Source of the DNA: OFTM10 sp964344055
GTDB lineage: Bacteria > Actinomycetota > Acidimicrobiia > Acidimicrobiales > Aldehydirespiratoraceae
DNA length: 64,000 nucleotides
Assembly: GCA_964344055.1 (NCBI GenBank)
Contig: CAYFLT010000005.1
Coordinates: forward strand, 62,001 to 126,000
Reading direction: 5' to 3'
Part shown: positions 53,013 through 60,212 of the stretch, one piece after another
Numbering within the stretch: the stretch's first letter is position 1
Layout of the letters: each line of letters starts with the position of its first letter
Notes under the pieces: generated by a model
Database searches by the model: none
The model's input: only the letters and a program-made list of their open reading frames with translations
What the model was told of the DNA's origin: nothing
Position numbers and translations under genes: made by a program

Positions 53013-53935
53013 TCAGATCCGGGCCTCGTTGATAGCTCGGGTGAGCAAGGTACAGATGTTGATGCCCGAAGTCAGATCGAGCCAAGGGGTTCCTCCGGCG
53101 TCGCTCAACGAGGCGAGCCGTTCCAGTTGGCTCACGAAGCCCAGCTCGGCCAGGGGATGCTCACGCTCCGTTGACAACGGCGTGCCATCGAGTTCCACCT
53201 CGGGAGTCGGCAGGAGCGTGATCGTGGTGACGGTCTGTTCGTCGGCGACTTCCAGCTCGGCCCGTGCCGAACCGTCGGCCCAGCGGGAATCCAGGGTCAC
53301 CGAACGCCCGTCGGCCAGTTGCATACGGAACTCGGCTCGCTCTTCGACCGGAGCCGGATCGCCGTCATCGGACCCGCCGATCGTGAGACGGGCCTCTGCG
53401 GTGATGGCCGGGCTGCCGCCGGCGGCCAGCAGGACGGGGGCGAGCCGGGCTCCGGGGTCNNNNNNNNNNGGTCGAGGCCGGCCCCACCGAACGCCACTGT
53501 GCCGTGATCCCCCCATTTCGGGGCCGGCTGACTCGAGCGCAGTTGGAGGTGGTGCGGCGACGCCATCTCTGCGATCGCCCGCAGGCCGCGCCGAACCACG
53601 GGTGAGTGGAGGAGGTTCGCACCGACCATCGCCGGAACGTCCACCGGCCCGATGGCCTCCGGCGCCGGCGCCTCGACCAGCAGTGCCCCCACTCTTCCGG
53701 AGAGCGCGGCGACCACCTCCGGCGCGAGCGGCGGCGGTACGGCCACGACCACCGCATCGGAGCGTTCGACGAGGGCGTCGAAGGCCAGATCGGGGACCTG
53801 GGCGGCCGCTGCCAGTTCGGCGGCCGCGCCGGCTCCACCCCCTACGCCGACGAGTTCCACCCGGTCCGAAATCGTCGCGGCCTGGGCGTGGAGGGTCGCG
53901 GCCATCCCCGCCCCGACGATCCCGATCCGCGTCAT
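53013..53935 (-). CDS. Gfo/Idh/MocA-like protein with altered EKP motif (gap inside)
   Basis: A protein of about 305 aa with a Rossmann start MTRIGIVGAGMAATLHAQAA, as in Gfo/Idh/MocA NAD(P)-dependent sugar dehydrogenases. The catalytic EKP motif reads EAP (LLVEAPAPEAIG), so the usual Lys is missing and it may be a non-catalytic or diverged member. A 10-N gap at 53460-53469 breaks the frame but is probably a false gap. Divergent from the penicillin-binding protein gene with only 22 nt between start codons. Confidence 0.72.
53460..53469. other. assembly gap (10 N), probably a false gap
   Basis: The left edge ends GGTC and the right edge begins GGTC. Collapsing this 4-bp duplication restores one reading frame across GGAGLDPGARLAP. 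The Ns therefore probably hide a contig overlap with nothing missing. Confidence 0.9.
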
Positions 53936-53957
53936 GGCGGAATGGTGGCACGTCCCG

Positions 53958-56291
53958 ATGCCGAAGACCGCGGCGGCCACGGCCACCCGGCCCGGTAACT
54001 TGCTGTACGTGCGTGGGATCGTCGGACTGATGCGCCTCGCGGCAATCCTGATCGGCGGTGGAGTAGCGGTGGCCTTCTCCGTCGCCGCTCTCGCGCCCCA
54101 GATCGCGGACGTGTTCGCGGCGAACGAGTCGACCACTGCCGAGATCAACCTCGACGAGCTGGCCCTTCGCTCGATCGTCTACGACAAGAACGGTGACGAG
54201 TTCGACGTGCTCTACGACGTCGAGAACCGGGCGCTGGTCAAGCTCGACGACATCAGCGACCATCTCATCACGGCGGTGATCACGGTCGAGGACGAGGGCT
54301 TCTGGGATCACACGGGCGTCGATGCCAAAGCCATCGGGCGTGCGTTCATCGAGAACGTCAACGCCGGTGGTGTCGAGCAGGGCGGATCGACGATCACCCA
54401 GCAGCTGATCAAGAACGGTGTGGTGGGCAACGCCGTCGACATCGATCGCAAGATCCCCGAGGCCGCGCTCGCCATCCGTCTCGAGCGCCAGCTGACCAAG
54501 GACGAGATCCTCGAGGCGTATCTCAACACCGTCTACTTCGGCAGCGGCGCCTACGGGGTGCGGGCGGCCGCGGAGATCTACTTCGACACCTCGCCCGATC
54601 GGCTCGACTGGGCCCAGTCGGCACTCCTGGCCGGCTTGATCGCGAATCCGACGGCGCTGGACCCGATCAACCATCCGGATCGTGCGGAGGAACGGCGTGA
54701 CGTGGCCATGCGTCGCCTCGTCGAGGTCGGGGCGATCTCCGAGATCCAGTACGACCTCATCCGCGACACACCCCTGCCCACCGAGCGGACGGTGGCCGCG
54801 GAATGGGAGCCGACCAACTACTACATCGAGGAGGTTCGGCGTCGCCTGCTCGAGGACCCGAGGCTCGGTGCCACCTACGCCGAACGAACCGAGGCCCTCT
54901 TCGGCGGAGGCCTTCGCGTCTTCACCAGCTACGACCCCGTCGCCCAGGCCCAGGCGGAAGCGGCCGTGGCCGCCTACCTCCCCGACGACGAGCGCAACGT
55001 CGCCGTGGCGGTGGCCAGCGTGGAACCCGGAACCGGTCTGGTGCGGGCGATCATCGGCGGCCCGGGGTTCGAGAACTTCGAGTTCAACATCGCCACCCAG
55101 AAGGGCCGTCCGACCGGCTCTTCCTTCAAGGCGTTCGTGCTCGCCGCCGCGATGGAGAAGGGGTTCGTGCCGGCCGATCAGCTCAACGGGATCGGCACCT
55201 GCGAATTCGCCAATCCCGGTGGCTTCCCCAACCCCTACCGGGCCAACAACTTCGGCGGTCCAGGCGGCTCGGTGGCGTCGATTCGCAGCCAGACCCTTCG
55301 TTCCTCGAACTGTGCGTTCGTGCGGCTGGGCCTGATCGTCGGCCTGTCGAACGTGGCCGACACGGCACGGGCCCTCGGCATCCAGACCGACCTGTCCGAT
55401 CTGCCCATCTCCATGCCGCTCGGCCCCAAGGACGTGACCCCGCTCGACATGGCGTCGGCCTACTCGACCTTCGCCAATGACGGCATCCAGATCGACCCGA
55501 TCTTCATCGAACGGGTGGAGGACCGGGAGGGCAACATCATCTTCGAGAACAAGCCCGACGGCGAACGGGCGATCTCGGTGCAGTCCGCCCGCCTGGTGAC
55601 CCAGGTACTCGAGGCCAACGTCCGGGGAGGCACCGGCACTCGGGCCCGGCTGGAGGAGCAGCCTGCAGCCGGCAAGACGGGCACCGCTCAGGAATTCACC
55701 GACGCCTGGTTCGTGGGCTACACGCCCCACCTCGCCACCGCAGTGTGGATCGGCAATCCCGACGAGCAGATTCCGATGCGAGGGGTCGACCGTGGCCCGC
55801 TCGGGGTGGGGAACGTCTTCGGGGGCTCGATCCCGGCCCTCATCTGGGGACAGTTCAATGCCGGCTACCGCCAGGGCCTGCAGGTGATCCCGTTCGAGCC
55901 CGCGGAGGGGACTCGGGCCGGAATCCGGATCCGAACCGATCAGGAGGAGGACGACTACAACGAGGTGATCGAGAGCCTCTGCGGCGATGAGCTGGCGGAA
56001 CGGGACACAGATGAGGACGGGCTGCCCGACGCGTGCGAGAATCCCGACTTCGAATTCGATCGGGGGATCGGGGAGTGTCCGATCCTGTTGATCCCGAGAG
56101 ACGATGACGGGGACGGCAAGACCGATCGTTGCGAGGTCCCCACGACCACCACCACGACGACCACCACGACGACCACCACGACCACGACGACCGCCGTCGA
56201 CGAGCGCACCGCCTCCCACCACCGGCTCGACCACGACGACCACGACGACGACCACGAGCAGCCCACCATGACCCGAACTCACCGTCCATGA
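53958..56291 (+). CDS. bifunctional class A penicillin-binding protein with calcium-loop and Thr tail
   Basis: A 777-aa peptidoglycan synthase. After an N-terminal membrane helix comes the GT51 glycosyltransferase (VEDEGFWDHTGVD holds the catalytic Glu, then GGSTITQQLIKN). The transpeptidase has Ser388-x-x-Lys391 in GSSFKAF, SSN in LRSSNCAF and KTG at 573-575. Past the enzyme core are two Asp-rich loops, DTDEDGLPDACE (from 683) and DDDGDGKTDRCE (from 715), like thrombospondin type 3 calcium repeats, then 17 threonines. The final His/Asp-rich stretch may come from a frameshift in the Thr repeat. I chose the ATG at 53958. Confidence 0.88.
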   Translation: MPKTAAATATRPGNLLYVRGIVGLMRLAAILIGGGVAVAFSVAALAPQIADVFAANESTTAEINLDELALRSIVYDKNGDEFDVLYDVENRALVKLDDISDHLITAVITVEDEGFWDHTGVDAKAIGRAFIENVNAGGVEQGGSTITQQLIKNGVVGNAVDIDRKIPEAALAIRLERQLTKDEILEAYLNTVYFGSGAYGVRAAAEIYFDTSPDRLDWAQSALLAGLIANPTALDPINHPDRAEERRDVAMRRLVEVGAISEIQYDLIRDTPLPTERTVAAEWEPTNYYIEEVRRRLLEDPRLGATYAERTEALFGGGLRVFTSYDPVAQAQAEAAVAAYLPDDERNVAVAVASVEPGTGLVRAIIGGPGFENFEFNIATQKGRPTGSSFKAFVLAAAMEKGFVPADQLNGIGTCEFANPGGFPNPYRANNFGGPGGSVASIRSQTLRSSNCAFVRLGLIVGLSNVADTARALGIQTDLSDLPISMPLGPKDVTPLDMASAYSTFANDGIQIDPIFIERVEDREGNIIFENKPDGERAISVQSARLVTQVLEANVRGGTGTRARLEEQPAAGKTGTAQEFTDAWFVGYTPHLATAVWIGNPDEQIPMRGVDRGPLGVGNVFGGSIPALIWGQFNAGYRQGLQVIPFEPAEGTRAGIRIRTDQEEDDYNEVIESLCGDELAERDTDEDGLPDACENPDFEFDRGIGECPILLIPRDDDGDGKTDRCEVPTTTTTTTTTTTTTTTTTAVDERTASHHRLDHDDHDDDHEQPTMTRTHRP
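56142..56192 (+). repeat. (ACC/ACG)17 poly-threonine microsatellite
   Basis: Seventeen consecutive Thr codons made only of ACC and ACG. Such tracts slip easily in replication and are prone to sequencing or assembly error. One base fewer here would switch the protein end to a Pro/Ser/Thr-rich tail that stops at 56271. Confidence 0.9.
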
Positions 56292-57010
56292 CCGCCGACA
56301 CCGGTGCCGAGGTCCTCCTCGAGATCCAGAGACTCGATGTCGAGAACGGCCGGCTCAACCATCGGCGGGCGACCCTCGAGGAACGCCGGCTGCTCGAAGA
56401 GGCACTCGCCGGTCAGGCCCGCCAACAGGTGGAGATCGACGAGGTGGCGGCGGCCCGGGTGGAGGTGGCCACTCGCCAACGCCGGTTCGAGGACGAAGCC
56501 CAGATCGTCGCGACGAGGGTCGAGTCCGACGAAGCGCGGCTCTACAGCGGCGAAGTGCAGGGGATGAAAGACCTCGAAGCGCTCCAGCACGAGATCGCCG
56601 GCCTGCGTGAGCGTCAGACCGGCCTCGAGGACCAGGCACTGGAGGCCATGGAGGAGGCCGAGGAGCTGGCGGGCCGGGTGACCGAGCTGGAGACCGCACG
56701 AGGTGAGGTGGACGCCGCCATCGATGACCTCCGCTCGCGAATCACCGCACTAGAGGCGGAGATCGACGCCGCGGTCGACGCCAACTCCGACGCTCGAGCC
56801 GCGGCCGTGGCCGAGGTCGACCCGACGCTCGTCGAGAAGTACGAGCGGCTGTATCCCGGGTTCGGGACCGCCACGGTCGTGCGATTCGACGGTTCGAACT
56901 GTTCGGGTTGTCCGTCCTCGATGCCCGCCATGGAAGTCGACCGGATGAAACGAGAGACGGCCGGTTCGGTCCTCGACTGTTCGGAGTGCGGCCGAATGGT
57001 GCTGCGCTGA
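56288..57010 (+). CDS. COG1579-type coiled-coil zinc-ribbon protein
   Basis: A 240-aa protein with a long coiled coil (about residues 10-175, heptads rich in Glu, Arg and Leu) and a C-terminal zinc ribbon with cysteines in NCSGCPSSM and LDCSECGRM. The family is widespread in actinobacteria with an ill-defined role, perhaps nucleic-acid or ribosome associated. The ATG overlaps the stop of the penicillin-binding protein gene in an ATGA, so it is coupled to it in the present frame. Confidence 0.88.
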   Translation: MTADTGAEVLLEIQRLDVENGRLNHRRATLEERRLLEEALAGQARQQVEIDEVAAARVEVATRQRRFEDEAQIVATRVESDEARLYSGEVQGMKDLEALQHEIAGLRERQTGLEDQALEAMEEAEELAGRVTELETARGEVDAAIDDLRSRITALEAEIDAAVDANSDARAAAVAEVDPTLVEKYERLYPGFGTATVVRFDGSNCSGCPSSMPAMEVDRMKRETAGSVLDCSECGRMVLR

Positions 57011-57011
57011 C

Positions 57012-57500
57012 GTGTTCCTCTGGTTCGTGGCCGCCGCCGTGTTCACGGTGCTGTTCGTGTTCGACAGTCCGGCGATCGACTACCGATTCGTGGCCCTCGG
57101 AGGTGTGTTGCCGCTCGTCGAAGCGTTGACCGGGCGGCCACTCCTACTCCACACCTTGCTGGGCTCGGTGCTCGTCCTCACGGTGGTGATGGGGGGGACG
57201 GTCGGCCGTCGGGTCCTCCGGCGCCGCCTTCTCGGAGTCCCGATCGGCACTTTCGTGTTTCTGATCGCCTCGGCCGCATGGGCCAGAACGGATCTGTTCT
57301 GGTGGCCGGCGGCCGGGTTCGACGGCATCGCCGATCCACCGCTGCCGGAGTTCGATCGTCCGTTGGCCCTCCTCGTCCTGCTCGAGGGAGTCGGTGCCGC
57401 CGGCCTGTTCTGGCTCAGCCGGCGACTCGAGCTGCTCCGCCCGGATCATCGACGCCTGCTCGTGGACTCCGGCAGACTCCCCAAGGACCGACTCCGGTGA
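57012..57500 (+). CDS. hypothetical four-helix membrane protein
   Basis: A 162-aa membrane protein with about four hydrophobic segments (FLWFVAAAVFTVLFVF near the start, LLHTLLGSVLVLTVVMGG, VPIGTFVFLIASAAW and LALLVLLEGVGAAGLFWLS). It has a GTG start one base after the zinc-ribbon gene stop. I do not recognise the family. Its place between the zinc-ribbon and phosphatase genes suggests one operon. Confidence 0.7.
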   Translation: MFLWFVAAAVFTVLFVFDSPAIDYRFVALGGVLPLVEALTGRPLLLHTLLGSVLVLTVVMGGTVGRRVLRRRLLGVPIGTFVFLIASAAWARTDLFWWPAAGFDGIADPPLPEFDRPLALLVLLEGVGAAGLFWLSRRLELLRPDHRRLLVDSGRLPKDRLR

Positions 57501-57537
57501 GCGGGCTCCCGTCACGACCGAGCGGGGTGCTCGCGCC

Positions 57538-58116
57538 ATGCTGATCGTCGTCCGCCACGGCCGCACCGCCGCCAACGCGGCGGGCGAGTTGCTCGGGCGA
57601 CGGGATCCGTCGCTCGACGAGCACGGCCGACTGCAGGCTCGGGCCATCGCCGCGGAGATCGGACGGGTCGATCGCGTGATCTCGAGCCCGCTGGCCCGTT
57701 GTCTCGAGACCGCTTCGGCGATCCGCGAGTCGCCCGAGGTCGACGAGCGATTGATCGAGCTCGACTACGGCGAGCTGGAGGGCGTGCCGTTCCGCGATGT
57801 GCCCCGCGAAACCTGGTCCCATTGGCGGGACCGGTCGGACTGGCGTCCACCGGGTGGAGAAAGCCACGATGACCTGGCCGCTCGGGTGTGGGAGATGCTC
57901 GACGAGATCGCGTCGGACGCGGCATTGCACGACGTCGTCCTGGTGAGCCACGTGTCGCCGATCAAGGCCGCGGTGGCCTGGGCGATGGGTGTCTCGATCG
58001 ACATCTCCTGGCGCTGCTACGTGCACCAGGCCTCGATTCTGAGGATCGGAACCGGTGGTCCGTTCCCTTCGTTGCGGTCGTTCAACGAAACGGCCCATCT
58101 CGGCGACCTGCTCTAG
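57538..58116 (+). CDS. histidine phosphatase (phosphoglycerate-mutase-like)
   Basis: A 192-aa histidine-phosphatase superfamily enzyme. LIVVRHGRTAANAAGELLG is the RHG motif with the phospho-accepting His, ISSPLARCLETA follows, LDYGELEG carries the acid Glu, and LVSHVSPIKAAVAWAMG supplies the second catalytic His. Actinobacterial relatives near COG1579 genes are often fused to RNase H; here there is no RNase H domain. The substrate is unknown. Confidence 0.9.
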   Translation: MLIVVRHGRTAANAAGELLGRRDPSLDEHGRLQARAIAAEIGRVDRVISSPLARCLETASAIRESPEVDERLIELDYGELEGVPFRDVPRETWSHWRDRSDWRPPGGESHDDLAARVWEMLDEIASDAALHDVVLVSHVSPIKAAVAWAMGVSIDISWRCYVHQASILRIGTGGPFPSLRSFNETAHLGDLL

Positions 58117-58152
58117 CCGTCGTGCTCACCGCAAGCCTTCTCCAGGAATGAC

Positions 58153-58181
58153 TTGGGTACGAGGCACGTGTCGCATAGGCT
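58153..58181 (+). promoter_or_regulatory. sigma-70-like promoter of the XRE gene
   Basis: TTGGGT (58153-58158), 17-bp spacer and TAGGCT (58176-58181) in the intergenic region before the small regulator gene. It is followed directly by two hairpins. Confidence 0.4.
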
Positions 58182-58210
58182 GCGGTTTCCGCAGTTCGCT
58201 CGGGAGCGAA
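58180..58210 (+). promoter_or_regulatory. twin adjacent hairpins in the XRE leader
   Basis: CTGCGG-TTT-CCGCAG (58180-58194) is immediately followed by TTCGCT-CGGG-AGCGAA (58195-58210), two perfect 6-bp stems that could stack. They lie 27 nt before the start codon of the regulator and could affect mRNA stability or translation, or terminate upstream transcripts. Confidence 0.45.
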
Positions 58211-58237
58211 GGCGGAGTTCTGGTGGGAGGAACACTT

Positions 58238-58513
58238 ATGGGGCGACGTGCCCACGGCGAGTGCATCGATGATGCGGAGTACGGCCAGTACATGCGGGAG
58301 ACCCAAGGTCACATCCGACATGTGCTCAGCGAGGCGAGAGAGCAGCAGGGAGTGTCGCAGCAGCGGCTCGCCCAGGTGATCGGTGTGAATCGCGAGGCGA
58401 TGCGCGATCGCCTTCTCGGCCGTACCCAGACCAAGGCGGAGGAGTTGGCCGCGCTGGCCGCGTTCCTCGAGATCGAGATCTCGGAGTTCTTTCCGGTCCC
58501 GCACGCCAGTTGA
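58238..58513 (+). CDS. small XRE-family DNA-binding protein
   Basis: A 91-aa protein with one HTH_3 domain: HVLSEAREQQGVSQQRLAQVIG then NREAMRDRLLGRTQTKAEELAALA. A GGGAGG ribosome-binding site 7 nt upstream fixes the ATG at 58238. There is no effector domain. It sits 3 nt before arfB and may be co-transcribed with it. A self-regulating repressor is likely, but this is inference. Confidence 0.87.
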   Translation: MGRRAHGECIDDAEYGQYMRETQGHIRHVLSEAREQQGVSQQRLAQVIGVNREAMRDRLLGRTQTKAEELAALAAFLEIEISEFFPVPHAS

Positions 58514-58516
58514 GCG

Positions 58517-58912
58517 GTGAGCGGAGCCTGGCGCGTTCCTGAGGACGAGGTCGAGTTCCGCTTCGTCGCATCCGGTGGCCCGGGTGGGCAACACGCCAAT
58601 CGCTCCAACACCAAGGTGGAAGCCGTGTTTCGGCCCGGCGACTCGCGCACGATGCCGGAGGGTCTGCGCCGGAGGGTGATGGACAAGCTCGGCGAATCGG
58701 TACGCGTCACTGTCGACGACGAACGCTCGCAGCATCGCAATCGTGAGATCGCGATGCAGCGGCTTCAGGCCCGCATCGCCTCGGCCGGGCACGTGCCGAA
58801 GAACCGCCGTCCGACTCGCCCCACCCGTGGCAGCAAGAAGCGCCGGCTCGAGGCGAAGCGCCGACGGGGCGACGTCAAGCGGAACCGTCGCTCACCCCGG
58901 CTCGACGACTGA
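58517..58912 (+). CDS. arfB: ArfB-type ribosome-rescue peptidyl-tRNA hydrolase
   Basis: A 131-aa class I release-factor-like protein without codon-recognition domains. The catalytic GGQ is at 23-25 in SGGPGGQHANRSNTKVE, and the C-terminal 40 residues are very basic (SKKRRLEAKRRRGDVKRNRR), matching the tail that enters the empty mRNA channel. It frees stalled ribosomes by hydrolysing peptidyl-tRNA. The GTG start is 3 nt after the XRE gene stop. Confidence 0.92.
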   Translation: MSGAWRVPEDEVEFRFVASGGPGGQHANRSNTKVEAVFRPGDSRTMPEGLRRRVMDKLGESVRVTVDDERSQHRNREIAMQRLQARIASAGHVPKNRRPTRPTRGSKKRRLEAKRRRGDVKRNRRSPRLDD

Positions 58913-58925
58913 GCGTCGGGCTCAG
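58909..58925. terminator. hairpin between convergent genes
   Basis: CTGAGC and GCTCAG form a 6-bp stem with a 5-nt loop, covering the stop of arfB and the end of the opposite gene. It could terminate both. Confidence 0.4.
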
Positions 58926-59215
58926 GCCCGGTGCGTGACGTAGGGCCGTCGGTGCCGGTCGACGAGTCCGAGCCGCAACAGTGCGTCCGCTGAGCGCCGC
59001 ACCGTCTCGTGTCCGGTGCGGGCGAATCCGGCGATCTCCCTGGAGCTCATCGGGAGTCGCCGATCGAGAAGGGCCAGGGCGAAGGCCACTGAGCCGGTGC
59101 GTCGAGGCACCACCTGGCGTACGAATTCGAGCTCGTGGACGTGTTCCACCCAGCGGAGCATGTCGGTGGTGAGCCGGGTCTCGGCATCTCCAGGCACGGC
59201 TTCGAAGTTCGACAT
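58922..59215 (-). CDS. small winged-helix protein
   Basis: A 97-aa protein whose C-terminal half looks like a winged helix (MSSREIAGFARTGHETVRRSADALLRLGLVDRHRRPYV), similar to the HTH of Crp/MarR-like regulators. The N-terminal 45 residues are of unknown fold. It lies 11 nt downstream of the membrane-protein gene on the same strand and is probably co-transcribed. The DNA-binding role is inferred. Confidence 0.65.
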   Translation of the reverse strand: MSNFEAVPGDAETRLTTDMLRWVEHVHELEFVRQVVPRRTGSVAFALALLDRRLPMSSREIAGFARTGHETVRRSADALLRLGLVDRHRRPYVTHRA

Positions 59216-59226
59216 GGGTCAGCCCG

Positions 59227-59745
59227 TCATCTCGACGCGAACCGATTCACGCTGAGCACCCGACAGTCGAGGCCATCGATCGACCGGCCAGGAGCGGGGA
59301 CGTTGGTGAAGACCTCCTCCTCGTGGCGTACTCCGGCCGGGACGTTGGAGACCGCGGCGAATCCATCGCCGAGGAAGTCGTCGACGGTGACCAGTTCGAA
59401 CTCCACCCAGAAGTCGGATCGTTTCGACGTGGTGTTGTCGGCCGCGACCATGACTTTCACGTGGCCCGCGAGGTCGACCCCCGACGGTTCGCATTCGACC
59501 TGGTCGAGCGCCTCGGAGCGATTGTCCTGGATCTCGTCGCCCACGGACACGAGAACGACCACGCCGAGCACGGTGCAGCCACCCAAGACCACGAAGACGC
59601 CGAGGAGGACCCACAGCCAGGCTCGCGAGCGAGGGGCTCTCGGCGGTGGCCCAACGGGTGGAGGGGGTGGGACCGAGGACTGGGGGGGGTAGTACTTCCC
59701 GTCACTGGCCAGCCACCATCCGGGGCCCTGCGGAGCATCCGACAC
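59227..59745 (-). CDS. membrane protein with N-terminal GPGWW motif
   Basis: A 172-aa protein starting with a short GPGWWLASDGKYYPP motif, reminiscent of the DUF2510-type actinobacterial leader domain. A Pro-rich stretch, one membrane helix (AWLWVLLGVFVVLGGCTVLGV) and an extracellular beta domain (about 80-172) follow. The outer part resembles DUF4352-like modules. The function is unknown; the topology is clear. Confidence 0.75.
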   Translation of the reverse strand: MSDAPQGPGWWLASDGKYYPPQSSVPPPPPVGPPPRAPRSRAWLWVLLGVFVVLGGCTVLGVVVLVSVGDEIQDNRSEALDQVECEPSGVDLAGHVKVMVAADNTTSKRSDFWVEFELVTVDDFLGDGFAAVSNVPAGVRHEEEVFTNVPAPGRSIDGLDCRVLSVNRFASR

Positions 59746-59819
59746 ACTGCAAGTGTGACACGTGGGCTTCGGGAGGTGGACCTACCATCGATCACGTCAC
59801 CGCTCGAAAGGGGACTGAC

Positions 59820-60116
59820 ATGTCGATCGCCTCGACGGCCGAGTTCTTCATCCACCCGGAACGCTCCGAGGAGTTCCTCGGGATGCTGTCGCAATCGCTG
59901 CCGACCACCCGAGGCTACGACGGGTGTGAGCTGGTGGAGACCTATGTCGACCAGGACGATCCCGGACACATCTTCCTGTTCGAGCGGTGGAGCACCCGGG
60001 AGCAGTATCAGGCGTACCTCGACTGGCGGATGGCGAACGGCATGCTCGAACGGCTCGAGCCGATCGGCACCGCGCCGCCCCGGTTCACCTTCCTGGAGCC
60101 CCGCCCCGAGGTGTGA
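59820..60116 (+). CDS. antibiotic-biosynthesis-monooxygenase (ABM) domain protein
   Basis: A 98-aa ferredoxin-like single-domain protein. PTTRGYDGCELVETYVDQDDPGHIFLFERWSTREQYQAYLDWR, seen here as GYDGCEL and FLFERWSTREQYQAYL, is the ABM pattern. An AAAGGGGAC ribosome-binding site precedes the ATG. Members are small heme or quinone monooxygenases or quinone-handling proteins. No partner gene is adjacent. Confidence 0.85.
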   Translation: MSIASTAEFFIHPERSEEFLGMLSQSLPTTRGYDGCELVETYVDQDDPGHIFLFERWSTREQYQAYLDWRMANGMLERLEPIGTAPPRFTFLEPRPEV

Positions 60117-60212
60117 CGCGCTCGGGCGAACGGCGGCCGGGCCGTGTTCAGTTGTCAAGATGCGGGTGTCGTGCGTGAGGAACCTCAGTGGCACGGGGAT
60201 TGGTTCACCGAC

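Noticed and set aside
56142..56192. CRISPR-like or tandem-repeat array
   Set aside because: The repeat unit is a three-base Thr codon inside a coding sequence; there are no spacers.
53013..56282. 1089-codon open frame on the minus strand
   Set aside because: Only its last part (the Gfo/Idh-like gene from 53935 down) is real. The rest is antisense to the penicillin-binding protein, whose motifs are beyond doubt.
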